Below are positions 1-10,675 of a DNA stretch of 39,522 bases, piece after piece. The position numbers and the translations under genes are program-made. The first letter of the stretch is position 1, and each line of letters opens with the position of its first letter. The stretch is from Mariprofundaceae bacterium (lineage in GTDB: Bacteria > Pseudomonadota > Zetaproteobacteria > Mariprofundales > Mariprofundaceae): contig JAUZQZ010000013.1 in assembly GCA_030950745.1 (NCBI GenBank), positions 1-39,522 on the forward strand. The letters are read 5' to 3'. Under the pieces are notes generated by a model. That model had not been told where the DNA came from, ran no database searches, and saw nothing but the letters and a program-made list of their open reading frames with translations.

Positions 1-107
1 CGAGTCTGCCATTGTACTATTCACCCATCTACCGGGATTTTTTTGCTTGTCCCGCCTGATCAGGCGACCTTTCTCTCCAGCACCACGATGCGTTCCTCAT
101 GACCACT

Positions 108-1610
108 TCAAAATTTCCCCTTCCGGCTCAGGTAATCCACCACCAGCCGCACACCTGCGCCGGTCGCGCCGACGGGTGAAATATCCGTGCCCTTCATGTT
201 CCAGGCCGTGCCGGCAATATCGAGATGCGCCCATGGGATGTCATCGACAAACCGCGACAGAAAACAGGCTGCGGTAATGGTGCCAGCCTCGCGGCCGCCG
301 ATATTCCTGATGTCGGCAATCTTGCTCTTGATCTGGTCCTGATACTCCTCATACAACGGCAATTCCCATACCCGATCATGCGTATGGTCGCCGGATTCTT
401 TCAGCCCCTTCTTGAGCTTCTTACCGGTTCCTATCAGCCCGCTTGCCTGTGAACCCAGCGCAATCACGCAAGCCCCGGTCAGGGTCGCAAAATCAATGAT
501 TTCAGCAGGCTTCTGCTCAGCGGCATAAGCCAATGCATCGGAGAGAATAATCCGTCCTTCGGCATCGGTGTTCTGCACCTCGATGGTCAGACCTTTGTAG
601 GAAGTCACGATATCACCCGGCTTGTATGCCGCTGATCCAAGCAGGTTCTCGGTCGAGGCAATCACGCCCAGCAGATTGACCGGCAGATTCATCTCGATCG
701 CCGCCTTGAAGATTCCAAGAACAGCAGCCGAACCGCACATGTCGAATTTCATTTCATCCATCTGCGCCGCCGGTTTGATGGAAATGCCACCGGCATCAAA
801 GGTCAGGCCCTTGCCGACCAGAGCCACCGGCGCCGTACCCTTCTTTCCACCCTGATATTCCAGCACGATAAAACGCGGCTCTTTGGCCGATCCCTGATTG
901 ACGGCCAAAAGTGCCGTGAACCCAGCCTTTTCAATGGCTTTTTTGTCCATCACGGTCACTTTCAGTTTCCCGTGTTTCAACGCAGCCGCCTGCTCACCAA
1001 GAAATTCCGGTGTGCAAACATTGCCCGGCTCATTGGCCAGATCGCGGGCAAAATTCGTCCCTGTGCTGACCGCACGCGCATTGGCCAACGCACCCTCCGC
1101 ACTCCCCAAATCCCGCCTCGATGAAATCATAATTGTGACAGAGCGCAGCGCACGTTTATTCTCTTCTTTCTCCGTCTGATACTTCTCGAATGCATACAAA
1201 CCCAGCCAGACGCCCTCGGCCACGGCCTGCACCTTGTCCGGCAGACTGGCACCGCGCACATTCAGTTCGGGAAGATAAAATGACACATCGCGGGCACCGC
1301 CTTTATCCAGTTTACGTGCCGCCGTAGCTGCCAGACGCCGTAAGCCGTGCAGAGTGAGTTTCCGTTCATCCCCTGCGCCGATCAGCATCACCCGCTGGGT
1401 GTACGTGCCTTCCACGTGATACAGTGTACGCGATGTGCTAAATGCGCCCGAAATATCAAATTTACGCAGGAAATCGGGTAACACCTTACCTGTCGCCTGT
1501 TGAAATGCTCTGCCGGACTCGGTCAGCTTACGCCCATCGAGTAACGGCAACACCACCGCATCATCACGTTGTTTCGCGGCAGCGCCTGCCTTGACATCAA
1601 TTTTAATCAT
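108..1610 (-). CDS. pepA: Leucyl aminopeptidase (M17 family cytosol aminopeptidase)
   Basis: 500 aa ORF; contains the M17 signature NTDAEGRIILSDAL, plus VGKGLTFDAGG and KFDMCGSAAVLG. Confidence 0.97.
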   Translation of the reverse strand: MIKIDVKAGAAAKQRDDAVVLPLLDGRKLTESGRAFQQATGKVLPDFLRKFDISGAFSTSRTLYHVEGTYTQRVMLIGAGDERKLTLHGLRRLAATAARKLDKGGARDVSFYLPELNVRGASLPDKVQAVAEGVWLGLYAFEKYQTEKEENKRALRSVTIMISSRRDLGSAEGALANARAVSTGTNFARDLANEPGNVCTPEFLGEQAAALKHGKLKVTVMDKKAIEKAGFTALLAVNQGSAKEPRFIVLEYQGGKKGTAPVALVGKGLTFDAGGISIKPAAQMDEMKFDMCGSAAVLGIFKAAIEMNLPVNLLGVIASTENLLGSAAYKPGDIVTSYKGLTIEVQNTDAEGRIILSDALAYAAEQKPAEIIDFATLTGACVIALGSQASGLIGTGKKLKKGLKESGDHTHDRVWELPLYEEYQDQIKSKIADIRNIGGREAGTITAACFLSRFVDDIPWAHLDIAGTAWNMKGTDISPVGATGAGVRLVVDYLSRKGKF

Positions 1611-1713
1611 TTTGCCTCTCGAAAATTAAATGTTATTTTGAAAAAACGTAAGGTTTTTCTGAAAACTGCGGGAACCATATGCTTTTACATAAAAGAATAA
1701 AAGTTATCCAATA

Positions 1714-4440
1714 TTATTTCACATGAAGAAGCTGTTTGAAACATACATGTACCTGCTTCATCGTATCGCGCAATTGCTCCGGGCTGCTAATCGCCGCGTG
1801 GCGACGCATGGTTTCCCATTCTGCACACGTAGCATCAACGGATAATCTGCCAATGGACTGCCACAACTCTACACGCAGGGCATTTTCCATCTGCCGATAA
1901 TCCAGATAAGTTTTGGCCAACCAATCGGCATGTGTTCTCCATACTTCAGGCACGTCATTCATTGACGCCATATGGCGCAGCACTTCCACCGTCCCGCGAT
2001 CATTTCCGCCAAAGACCAGCCGCCCGTACTGGGCCAAAAACTCGATATCCACCAAGCCACCGGCATCCTGTTTGAGATTGATCATTTGCCCGGATTTACT
2101 GGCAAGATGATCCAGCATCTTGCGCCGCATCGCCATAACCTCCCAGGCCAGTTTTCCTGCATCCCACTTCAGGTTCAGCACCTCATCAACCACACCCCCG
2201 ACCGCCTTTTGCGCGGCAGCGGGACCGGCCACTGTACGCGCACGGCACAGCGCCTGATGCTCCCAACTTTGTGCATGGTGCAACTGATAATCACGAAAAC
2301 CATTCAAACTGGTAACCAGCGTGCCGCTCCGGCCAGAGGGACGCAGGCGTGCATCGAATTCAAAACTGGCTCCGTAAGGCCGCTGTCCGCTCAATTGTTG
2401 AATCATGTGCCGACCAAGCCGTTGGGCATGCTCCCACATACTCCTTTTGCCGAGCATCCGCTCCGGCTGCTCATCAGCCAGTACAAACACCATATCCAAA
2501 TCGGAAACAAGCCCCATTTCCCGGCTGCCATGCTTACCCATGGCCAGTGCTACAAAGGGAAAATCTTGCGGCAATTGCATTTGTTTCAGGCACAGCCGCA
2601 ACACTACCTGCGTCGCTGCATCTGCGGTGTCCGCCATCCATGCTCCCACAGTTTCCGGACCGACCTGATGTGCATCCACGCTCAGCGCCGCAGTCAACCG
2701 CACCCGATCTACCAAATGCCCGATCTCCACCAATGCCTGCTCCGTATCGGAGACATCAATTTGTCCCATCCGGTGGCATACGGCCTGCACATCCGATGCT
2801 CCCCTTTCATGTGCCAGCGGCCACTCCAGCCAGGACGGATCGCAAACAATATGTTCACGTACATAACGCGATGCCGAAAGCGCCCCGATCAACCAGTCCA
2901 GCGCGCCCTGATGTGTCGCCAACAGGTCAATCCATGTCGCCCGTCCGGCAATGCTTTTCAGTAAATCGGAAAATGCCTCAAGCGCGGTGACGCCATTGGT
3001 ATCGCTAAGCCAGATTGGCATGGCACGCGCCAGCACCGCCTCCACCCGCTTCCGGCTCCGTTCGGGCAGCATCCCGCGCAGCAGATGCTCATCCATGGCT
3101 GCCAGCGCCTGTGTAACACGATTCCGGGAAGCCGCATCCAGATGGCTCAGCTCGGCATCGTGATCCCCGTTAAGCCAGCTTACCTCCTCTGATGCGGCAA
3201 TCGGCAGCACGTGCTCGGCAAAGACTCGGCCAACAACTACCGCATGGTCATCCATACAGGCCTGAATACCGGAAACGCCAAGCGCCGACTCCAGATAATC
3301 GACATAACCTTCGGGCAGCTTCTGCGTTTGCTCGCCCACCCGCGCCTGTACGGCATGTTCGACCCTGCGCCAGAAGCGGTAAGCCGCATGCAATTGCGCC
3401 GCCTCATCTTCACGAATGGCCCCGAATTCACACAGCGCCTCCAGCGCCAACATGCATGGAGACTGGCGTAACTGCGGATTGAGGCCTCCATGCAGCAACT
3501 GCATCGATTGCACAATAAACTCGATTTCCCTTATCCCGCCGCTTCCACGTTTAACATCAAACCCGGCTCCAATCTTCCGATCACCCGCATACGCATCAAT
3601 TCGCCTCTTCATATCGGCCAGTGCCGCCACCGTCGTATAATCCAGATAACGGCGATAGATAAATGACGCCGTTTCCACAACAAAAGCATCCCCGAGTACC
3701 TTGTCACCAGCCACCGGGCGCGCCTTGATCAGCATCGCCCGCTCCCATGTCTGACCATAATTCTGGTAGAACTCAACCGTCGCATCCAGGCTGAGGCAAA
3801 TTGCCGCGCCATCGCCACCGGGACGCAGGCGCATGTCCACCAGCCAAACCATGCCGTCCTCAGTATGCTCCGACATCAGTCGAATTAGCATACGTGACAG
3901 ATGATTGTAATACTCAGTCGCTGTCACCTCTGCTCTGCCACCCGATGTTGTCTCTTTTCCCTGCCAGATGAATAGTGGATCAACGTCGGAACCGAGGTTG
4001 AGTTCGTGGCCTCCAAGCTTGCCCAGTCCAATCACGCAAAACCGCCCCCCGTCGAGATGACCGAAACGAGAGGTAATCAACCGCTCCGCCATCACCAGTG
4101 CCTGCTCCAGCAGGCCGGAAGCAAAATCGGCAATGGCTCGATATGAGACCTCAATATCGCCATGGAGTCCCATCTCCCACCAGATGATATGGCGCATACC
4201 ACGCTGCTTGCACAGCCGCAGGTGCCGCATACACTTACTCAAATCATCGCTGGTACAATCCGGCACCCAGTTTTGTCCACCATCTGGCAGGACAGCTTCC
4301 GCCTCTGATCTGAAAAGCGCATGACAATCTTCGGCATCTACTGTGCGCATCAGCGACACGAATAAAGGGGAAATTTCTAACAGGCGGTCAACATCCTCAC
4401 GCAGGGATTCGGGAACGTGTTTCAGCCAAAGCATACTCAT
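1714..4440 (-). CDS. glnE: Bifunctional glutamine synthetase adenylyltransferase/deadenylase
   Basis: 908 aa; two nucleotidyltransferase modules (VIGLGKLGGHELNLGSDVDPLFIW and ALAMGKHGSREMGLVSDLDMVFV); adjacent to glnA. Confidence 0.95.
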   Translation of the reverse strand: MSMLWLKHVPESLREDVDRLLEISPLFVSLMRTVDAEDCHALFRSEAEAVLPDGGQNWVPDCTSDDLSKCMRHLRLCKQRGMRHIIWWEMGLHGDIEVSYRAIADFASGLLEQALVMAERLITSRFGHLDGGRFCVIGLGKLGGHELNLGSDVDPLFIWQGKETTSGGRAEVTATEYYNHLSRMLIRLMSEHTEDGMVWLVDMRLRPGGDGAAICLSLDATVEFYQNYGQTWERAMLIKARPVAGDKVLGDAFVVETASFIYRRYLDYTTVAALADMKRRIDAYAGDRKIGAGFDVKRGSGGIREIEFIVQSMQLLHGGLNPQLRQSPCMLALEALCEFGAIREDEAAQLHAAYRFWRRVEHAVQARVGEQTQKLPEGYVDYLESALGVSGIQACMDDHAVVVGRVFAEHVLPIAASEEVSWLNGDHDAELSHLDAASRNRVTQALAAMDEHLLRGMLPERSRKRVEAVLARAMPIWLSDTNGVTALEAFSDLLKSIAGRATWIDLLATHQGALDWLIGALSASRYVREHIVCDPSWLEWPLAHERGASDVQAVCHRMGQIDVSDTEQALVEIGHLVDRVRLTAALSVDAHQVGPETVGAWMADTADAATQVVLRLCLKQMQLPQDFPFVALAMGKHGSREMGLVSDLDMVFVLADEQPERMLGKRSMWEHAQRLGRHMIQQLSGQRPYGASFEFDARLRPSGRSGTLVTSLNGFRDYQLHHAQSWEHQALCRARTVAGPAAAQKAVGGVVDEVLNLKWDAGKLAWEVMAMRRKMLDHLASKSGQMINLKQDAGGLVDIEFLAQYGRLVFGGNDRGTVEVLRHMASMNDVPEVWRTHADWLAKTYLDYRQMENALRVELWQSIGRLSVDATCAEWETMRRHAAISSPEQLRDTMKQVHVCFKQLLHVK

Positions 4441-4469
4441 TGGCTAAGCATACCCTGCAATCGGCGCAT

Positions 4470-4501
4470 AAAAAAAGGCCACCACACAAAGTGGCGGCCT
4501 T
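4470..4501 (-). terminator. Intrinsic terminator downstream of glnA
   Basis: Minus strand AAGGCCGCCAC-TTTGT-GTGGTGGCCTT followed by a T tract; lies between glnA and glnE. Confidence 0.8.
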
Positions 4502-4520
4502 CTACGCACTGCTATACCGA

Positions 4521-5936
4521 CTAAACGGAATAATACATCTGCATTTCAATCGGGTGCGGACGCATACGCAGCTCATTGACCTCTTCCATCTTCAGTTCGA
4601 TATAGGCGTCAATCATGTCGTCGTCCATGACACCTCCCACCGTGAGAAACTCACGGTCCGCATCCAGGGCTTCCAATGCCTGATCCAGACCATGACAGAC
4701 GGTCGGAATCTTCTTGCCTTCTTCCGGCGGCAGATCGTACAGGTTCTTATCGGCGGGCTCACCCGGATCAGTCTTGTTGGCGATACCATCAAGGCCGGCC
4801 ATCAGCAGAGCAGTAAAGGTAAGATATGGATTACCGGAGGAATCCGGGAACCGCACCTCAATGCGACGTGCAGCGTCGGAATTAACCACCGGAATACGGA
4901 CGGAGGCAGAACGGTTGCGATTCGAGTACGCCAGCATCACCGGTGCTTCAAAACCCGGCACCAGACGCTTGTAAGAGTTGGTGGATGCATTGGTAAATGC
5001 ATTCAGTGCGCGGGCATGTTTGATGATACCGCCAATATACCACAGCGCTTCCTGACTCAGGTTGGCATATTTATCGCCTGCGAACAGGTTCTTGCCATCT
5101 TTCCAGATTGACTGATGTACGTGCATGGCCGTGCCGTTATCGTTGTGAATCGGTTTCGGCATAAAGGTCGCAGTTTTACCATGTGCATCGGCCACATTGT
5201 GCACCACGTACTTATACCACTGCGCACGGTCGGCGATATCAATCAATTCGCCGAATCTCATTGCCAGTTCGCACTGACCGGCAGTTGCTACTTCATGATG
5301 ATGGCATTCCATATGAATGCCGAGATCGGTCATCACCAGTGACATATCGTTGCGAATTTCATGTAGAGAATCTACTGGGGGAACAGGGAAATAGCCGCCC
5401 TTCACACCCGGACGGTGGCCGGTATTGCCTCCCTCGTATTTTCTATGGGAGTTCCATGCAGCTTCTTCCGATTCAATTTCATAGCCGGAAGAACCCATCT
5501 CGTTGTGATAACGCATGCTGTCAAAAATGAAAAACTCCAGCTCCGGGCCAAAATACACGGTATCGGCAATGCCTGCGCCACGAATGTATTTCATGGCACG
5601 CTGTGCCACCTGACGCGGACAGCGGTTGTAATCCTGACCGGTCAACGGGTCGATGACCTGAGCGACCAGCACCAGCGTCGATGCCTCGAAGAACGGATCA
5701 ATTCTGGCTGACGCGGGATCGGGGATCAGCGCCATATCGGAGTTATTGATCTCGCACCAGCCGGCAATGGAAGAGCCGTCGAAGGCAAAGCCGTCCTCAA
5801 AACAATCTTTATTCAACTCGGAAATTGGGAAGGTAACATGTTGCCACTTACCCTTGGTATCGGTAAAACGGATATCAACGAATTCACATTCATGCTCTTT
5901 CACCATATCCATCACTTTCTTGACTGCATCGCTCAT
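4521..5936 (-). CDS. glnA: Glutamine synthetase type I
   Basis: 471 aa; [53 protein letters not shown]; adenylylation-site region NLYDLPPEE. Confidence 0.98.
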   Translation of the reverse strand: MSDAVKKVMDMVKEHECEFVDIRFTDTKGKWQHVTFPISELNKDCFEDGFAFDGSSIAGWCEINNSDMALIPDPASARIDPFFEASTLVLVAQVIDPLTGQDYNRCPRQVAQRAMKYIRGAGIADTVYFGPELEFFIFDSMRYHNEMGSSGYEIESEEAAWNSHRKYEGGNTGHRPGVKGGYFPVPPVDSLHEIRNDMSLVMTDLGIHMECHHHEVATAGQCELAMRFGELIDIADRAQWYKYVVHNVADAHGKTATFMPKPIHNDNGTAMHVHQSIWKDGKNLFAGDKYANLSQEALWYIGGIIKHARALNAFTNASTNSYKRLVPGFEAPVMLAYSNRNRSASVRIPVVNSDAARRIEVRFPDSSGNPYLTFTALLMAGLDGIANKTDPGEPADKNLYDLPPEEGKKIPTVCHGLDQALEALDADREFLTVGGVMDDDMIDAYIELKMEEVNELRMRPHPIEMQMYYSV

Positions 5937-5993
5937 GGTTACTTCTCTCCTTTTTTACGTTAAATCACTGCCCTCAAAATCGTCCGTGCCGCG

Positions 5994-6344
<351 letters not shown>

Positions 6345-6360
6345 TTATCCGCACTCATTG

Positions 6361-7974
6361 TCAGCCATCCTCCTCCCATTCACGAAACCCGTGCGTAATC
6401 GGATAGCGCCTGTCACGGCCAAAAGCCTTTTGCGTAATCTTCACGCCCGGCGGGGCCTGCCGCCGCTTGTACTCCGCCAGATGTAACATGCGGATCATGC
6501 CGTGGACATCGCCCAAATCAAAACCCCGCGCCGCGATAGAGGTCACACTCTGCCCCAATTCGACATAAGCCTGCAAGATGGCATCGAGCGTTTCGTAATC
6601 CGGCAATGAATCCGAATCTTTCTGATCCGGACGTAATTCGGCGGAAGGCGGTTTATCAATGGTATGTTGCGGAATGACTTCCAGCTTGTGATTCAAATGC
6701 TTTGCCAGCGCATACACCTGTGTTTTATATACATCCTTGAGCACGGCAAAACCGCCCGCCATGTCACCGTAGAGCGTGGCATAACCGACAGCCATTTCAG
6801 ACTTGTTTCCCGTGGATAGCAGCATGCGCCCGGTCTTGTTTGAAATCGCCATCAGCAGCAACCCGCGCATGCGCGCCTGAATATTCTCCTCGGTTACATC
6901 AGGCTCGGATTTACCCCACTGTTCAAACGGTGCTTCGAGAAGAGTCTCAACCGAAACAACGGGATTCTGAATGGGTAAGGTTACAACATCCATACCCAGG
7001 TTTTTTGCCAGCGCCTCGGCATCACGGATCGAATGGCCACTGGAGAAACGCGACGGCATCAGCACTCCCAACACATTCTCCGCGCCCAACGCCTCGCAGG
7101 CCAGTGCCGCAACCACAGCCGAATCAATACCGCCGGAAAGTCCGACCACCACCTGGCTGACCCCGTTGCGGCGCACATAGTCACGCACCCCCAGCACCAG
7201 CGCCTTATGAATCTGCTCGACCGATGAAGGGATTGTGGCCACCTTGCCACAGGGTTCGGCGATATCCACCAGCACATCGGCTGCTTCAAACAACGGCGCA
7301 CGCGTCAGCATCTGCCCCGTGGCGTCCACGGCATGGCTGCCGCCATCAAACACCACCTCATCCTGCCCGCCTACCTGATTCACATAAATGACCGGAACAG
7401 CGAAATGGAGCGCACGTTTTTTCATCAACGCTTCACGATCAATCTGTTTGTCCACATGGAAAGGAGAGGCATTCAGGTTGATCAAAACATCGCGTGCCTG
7501 CATTGCGGTTTCTTCCGCCACGGTATCGGACCACAAATCCTCGCAGATACCAACACCAATGCGCCAACCATGAACGGAAAACACCTCCGGGCCAGTCCCC
7601 GGCGTGAAATAGCGCCGTTCATCGAATACACCATAATTGGGTAACGCCCGTTTATCGTACACGCCCAACACTTTCCCATCCGCCGCCAATGTTGCGCTGT
7701 TGTGCAATCCGTTTTCTGTTCGACGCGGATGGCCGAACACCACAGCGACTTTTTCACTGGCTTCCACGATCCGGCTTACCGCACGTTCCACTGCATCCAT
7801 GAATGAAGGCCTGAGCAGCAAATCCTCAGGCGGATACCCGGCCAGCACCAGTTCCGGCAATGCCAGCACATCGCAGTCAGCGGACTCCGCCCGCCGCATC
7901 ACATCCAGTACCAGACCGGTATTGAACGCCACATCGCCCACCTGTGGCGCAACCTGCGCCATCATGATCTTCAA
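6361..7974 (-). CDS. nadE: Glutamine-dependent NAD+ synthetase (N-terminal nitrilase domain plus NAD synthase domain)
   Basis: 537 aa; nitrilase-like N terminus (LALPELVLAGYPPEDLL, GVGICEDLW); synthase P-loop GLSGGIDSAVVAALA; STGNKSEMAVGYATLYGDMAGGF. Confidence 0.96.
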   Translation of the reverse strand: MKIMMAQVAPQVGDVAFNTGLVLDVMRRAESADCDVLALPELVLAGYPPEDLLLRPSFMDAVERAVSRIVEASEKVAVVFGHPRRTENGLHNSATLAADGKVLGVYDKRALPNYGVFDERRYFTPGTGPEVFSVHGWRIGVGICEDLWSDTVAEETAMQARDVLINLNASPFHVDKQIDREALMKKRALHFAVPVIYVNQVGGQDEVVFDGGSHAVDATGQMLTRAPLFEAADVLVDIAEPCGKVATIPSSVEQIHKALVLGVRDYVRRNGVSQVVVGLSGGIDSAVVAALACEALGAENVLGVLMPSRFSSGHSIRDAEALAKNLGMDVVTLPIQNPVVSVETLLEAPFEQWGKSEPDVTEENIQARMRGLLLMAISNKTGRMLLSTGNKSEMAVGYATLYGDMAGGFAVLKDVYKTQVYALAKHLNHKLEVIPQHTIDKPPSAELRPDQKDSDSLPDYETLDAILQAYVELGQSVTSIAARGFDLGDVHGMIRMLHLAEYKRRQAPPGVKITQKAFGRDRRYPITHGFREWEEDG

Positions 7975-9173
7975 GCCATGTCCTCCTCGGGATAGGCCGC
8001 TACCTGATGCACGGCCAGATCGGCACCCTGATACTCATCCTCCTCGGAAAGGCGCAGTCCCAAAATAGCTCTGATCGCGCCATACACTGCAAAACCGGAA
8101 ATAACGGCAAGTCCCACGCCGGTCAACGTACCAACCAACTGCGTCATGAACGTCACGCCACCAGCACCGCCCATGGCAGTGGAACCAAAGATACCGGCGG
8201 CGATGCCGCCCCATGCGCCGCATACGCCATGCAAAGGAATCACGCCCAGCACATCATCGATGCGCAAACGATTCTGGATAATCTCGAAACCGAACACAAA
8301 AATCACACCCGCCGCGCCGCCAATCGCCAATGCGCCAATCGGGTGAACAATATCCGAGCCGGCACATATGGCGACCAGTCCTGCCAGCGCACCATTGTGG
8401 ACAAAGCCCGGATCGTTCTTGCCTACGACAAGCGCGGTCAGCATACCGCCAACCATGGCCAGCAATGAATTGATGGCCACCAGACCGGAGACAGCCCCTG
8501 CCACCCCGGCGCTCATGACATTGAATCCAAACCATCCCACGCATAAAATCCATGACCCCAGAGCAAGGTACGGGATGTTTGAAGGCAAAATAGCGTTTAC
8601 GCGCCCATCCTTGCTGTAACGCCCTCTGCGCGCCCCCAGCATGATCACAGCCCCAAGCGCCAGAAATCCGCCCATGGCATGCACCACCACCGAACCGGCA
8701 AAATCATGGAATTTTGCGCCAAACATACTGTTCAGCCATGTCTGGAAACCATGGTTACCGTTCCAGATCAAACCCTCATAGAAAGGATAAACCAGACTCA
8801 CCAGCACTACCGTAGCCAATACATTGGGCCAGAAACGAATGCGTTCGGTGATTCCACCGGAAATAATGGCGGGAACAGCCGCAGCAAAAGTCAGCAGAAA
8901 GAAAAAATGTACCAGTTCATAGGCGTTTGATTTGCCACCGAGCTGCATCAATTCCGGTACCGGCGCAAAAAAATACGTCCCATAGGCAATGCCGTAGCCG
9001 ATAAAGAAATAGGCAATGGTGGAGAACCCGAAATCGGTCAGCACCCGCACCATCGCATTAACCTGGTTTTTCCTGCGTACCGTGCCTGCTTCCAGAAAAG
9101 CAAACCCGGCATGCATCGCCAGCACCATGGCCGCGCCCATAGTTAGAAAAAAGACATCCATTCCCGCGTTCAT
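7971..9173 (-). CDS. amtB: Ammonium transporter
   Basis: 400 aa Amt family; DFAGSVVVHAMGG, NGALAGLVAICAG, PLHGVCGAWGGIAAGIFG; overlaps the nadE start by 4 nt. Confidence 0.95.
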   Translation of the reverse strand: MNAGMDVFFLTMGAAMVLAMHAGFAFLEAGTVRRKNQVNAMVRVLTDFGFSTIAYFFIGYGIAYGTYFFAPVPELMQLGGKSNAYELVHFFFLLTFAAAVPAIISGGITERIRFWPNVLATVVLVSLVYPFYEGLIWNGNHGFQTWLNSMFGAKFHDFAGSVVVHAMGGFLALGAVIMLGARRGRYSKDGRVNAILPSNIPYLALGSWILCVGWFGFNVMSAGVAGAVSGLVAINSLLAMVGGMLTALVVGKNDPGFVHNGALAGLVAICAGSDIVHPIGALAIGGAAGVIFVFGFEIIQNRLRIDDVLGVIPLHGVCGAWGGIAAGIFGSTAMGGAGGVTFMTQLVGTLTGVGLAVISGFAVYGAIRAILGLRLSEEDEYQGADLAVHQVAAYPEEDMA

Positions 9174-9210
9174 AATTCCTCCCCTGGAATATTGTTAGCC
9201 TGGCTGCCAA

Positions 9211-10257
9211 TCATTCCATATCCAAAGATGTTTCGGAAGTCATGTGATCAACAAACATCGCATCACCATAGGAATAAAAACGGTATCGGGCTTTGATTGC
9301 ATGTGCATACGCATCCAGAATACGTTTCCGGTCTGCCAACGCACACACCAGCATCAGCAGGGTGGAACGTGGCAGATGAAAATTGGTCAACAACGCATCC
9401 ACCATACGAAATTGGTAACCGGGCGTAATAAACAAACTGGTGCGTCCACTTCCAGCTTGTAATTCACCTGTCTGACCTGCTGCCTCCAGCGTACGCAGAC
9501 TGGTGGTGCCCACAGTGACAACTCGCCGTCCTTCACGTTTGGCTCGATTAACCGTCTCCGCCGTTTTCGGCGGCACCACATAAGACTCTTCGTGCATCAC
9601 ATGATCAGCGATACATTCAGCCTGCACCGGCTGAAAGGTTCCGGGCCCGACATGCAGCGTAACATGTGCAAATTCAGCCCCTGCTTGCTCCATTGCCTGC
9701 ATTAATGCCCTTGTCAGATGCAGGCCTGCCGTGGGTGCAGCCACCGCACCCGGATTTGCGGCGAATACAGTCTGATAACGTGCCTTGTCTTCCTCGGTGT
9801 CCGGCCGGTCAATATATGGCGGCAGGGGCATATGACCATGTCGTTCGATGGCCGCAGCCACATCATCTGCCCGAAGGCGAACCGTGACTTTCTTGCCATC
9901 CCGCACCAGCACCTCGGCGGAAAGTTCGCCGGTGATTTCAACCACAACGCCCGGCTTCAATGGTTTATTCGATTTTCCCCATGCCAGCCAGACATCATTT
10001 TCGCCCGTGGGTTCCAGCAACAACAGCTCCACTTTACCACCACTTTCCTTTTGCCCCAGAAGCCGCGCCGGAATCACTCTGGTATCGTTAATTACCCATA
10101 CGTCGCCGGGTCGCACCAGCTGCGGCAGGTCGCGGATCATGCAATCAGCCAGCCTGTCATCCAGCACATGCAACAGTCGCGAAGCATCGCGCTTCTCCGG
10201 CGGTCGTTTGGCAATCAAAGCCTCCGGTAAATGGTAATCAAAATCAGTAAGCCGCAT
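9211..10257 (-). CDS. queA: S-adenosylmethionine:tRNA ribosyltransferase-isomerase
   Basis: MRLTDFDYHLPEALIAKRPPEKRDASRLL..., APTAGLHLT, HVGPGTFQPV, NFHLPRSTLLMLV; start placed at MRLTDFDYHLP rather than the longer ORF start at 10275. Confidence 0.95.
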   Translation of the reverse strand: MRLTDFDYHLPEALIAKRPPEKRDASRLLHVLDDRLADCMIRDLPQLVRPGDVWVINDTRVIPARLLGQKESGGKVELLLLEPTGENDVWLAWGKSNKPLKPGVVVEITGELSAEVLVRDGKKVTVRLRADDVAAAIERHGHMPLPPYIDRPDTEEDKARYQTVFAANPGAVAAPTAGLHLTRALMQAMEQAGAEFAHVTLHVGPGTFQPVQAECIADHVMHEESYVVPPKTAETVNRAKREGRRVVTVGTTSLRTLEAAGQTGELQAGSGRTSLFITPGYQFRMVDALLTNFHLPRSTLLMLVCALADRKRILDAYAHAIKARYRFYSYGDAMFVDHMTSETSLDME

Positions 10258-10294
10258 GGCGGCAAAGCTACACAAGAAGAGGGATTATGGCTTT

Positions 10295-10418
10295 TGCAAA
10301 ACCTGAAGCAGCACATTTTCCCAGCCATCGCACGTACCGCACTTTCGTCGTCCACAATAAGTAGCGTGCCTTCCCTTTGCCACCCTTCCGCATCGTCGAC
10401 ACCGGAATCAGAGAGCAT
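10295..10418 (-). pseudogene. Truncated response-regulator receiver (REC) remnant
   Basis: Translation MLSDSGVDDAEGWQREGTLLIVDDESAVRAMAGKM matches the N-terminal beta1/acidic DD motif of REC domains, then loses homology (CCFRFCKS...) before any phospho-Asp segment. Confidence 0.55.
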
Positions 10419-10441
10419 GCACCCTCCCGATTATAACAAGT

Positions 10442-10602
10442 GAGCCACTTGCAAAACTCATGAGCGGCAATCGGCTTCCCCACTTCGGTCCATTTCCGAT
10501 CTGGAATTTCGGTCCATGGAACCACCATGCACCTCATTCCACCCCGAAAATGGACTCAAAGTGGGATTGCCGCTCATCCACCCAGAGTTTTGCAAGTGGC
10601 TC
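10442..10602. mobile_element. MITE-like 161-bp palindromic element, full copy 1
   Basis: Terminal inverted repeat GAGCCACTTGCAAAACTC, inner inverted repeat TGAGCGGCAATC...GATTGCCGCTCA; flanked by AAGT on both sides; near-identical to 27197-27357. Confidence 0.8.
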
Positions 10603-10675
10603 AAGTGAAATTACATACATTAACCTGTTCACATAAAGCCGCATGCAATGAGTACAAACGACTGTGAGCCATGTA

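Noticed and set aside
1-12. Possible start of another minus-strand gene (ATGGCAGACTCG)
   Set aside because: Only four codons (MADS) visible before the window edge and no clear RBS; cannot be supported
1972-2964. 330-aa plus-strand ORF
   Set aside because: Fully antisense to glnE; no domain-like features
9174-9210. Possible sigma-54 promoter upstream of amtB
   Set aside because: TGGCAGCC is present but spacing and the TTGCA half do not match the -24/-12 consensus
10268-10537. 89-aa minus-strand ORF
   Set aside because: Starts inside the MITE and runs in a different frame from the REC remnant; no domain similarity
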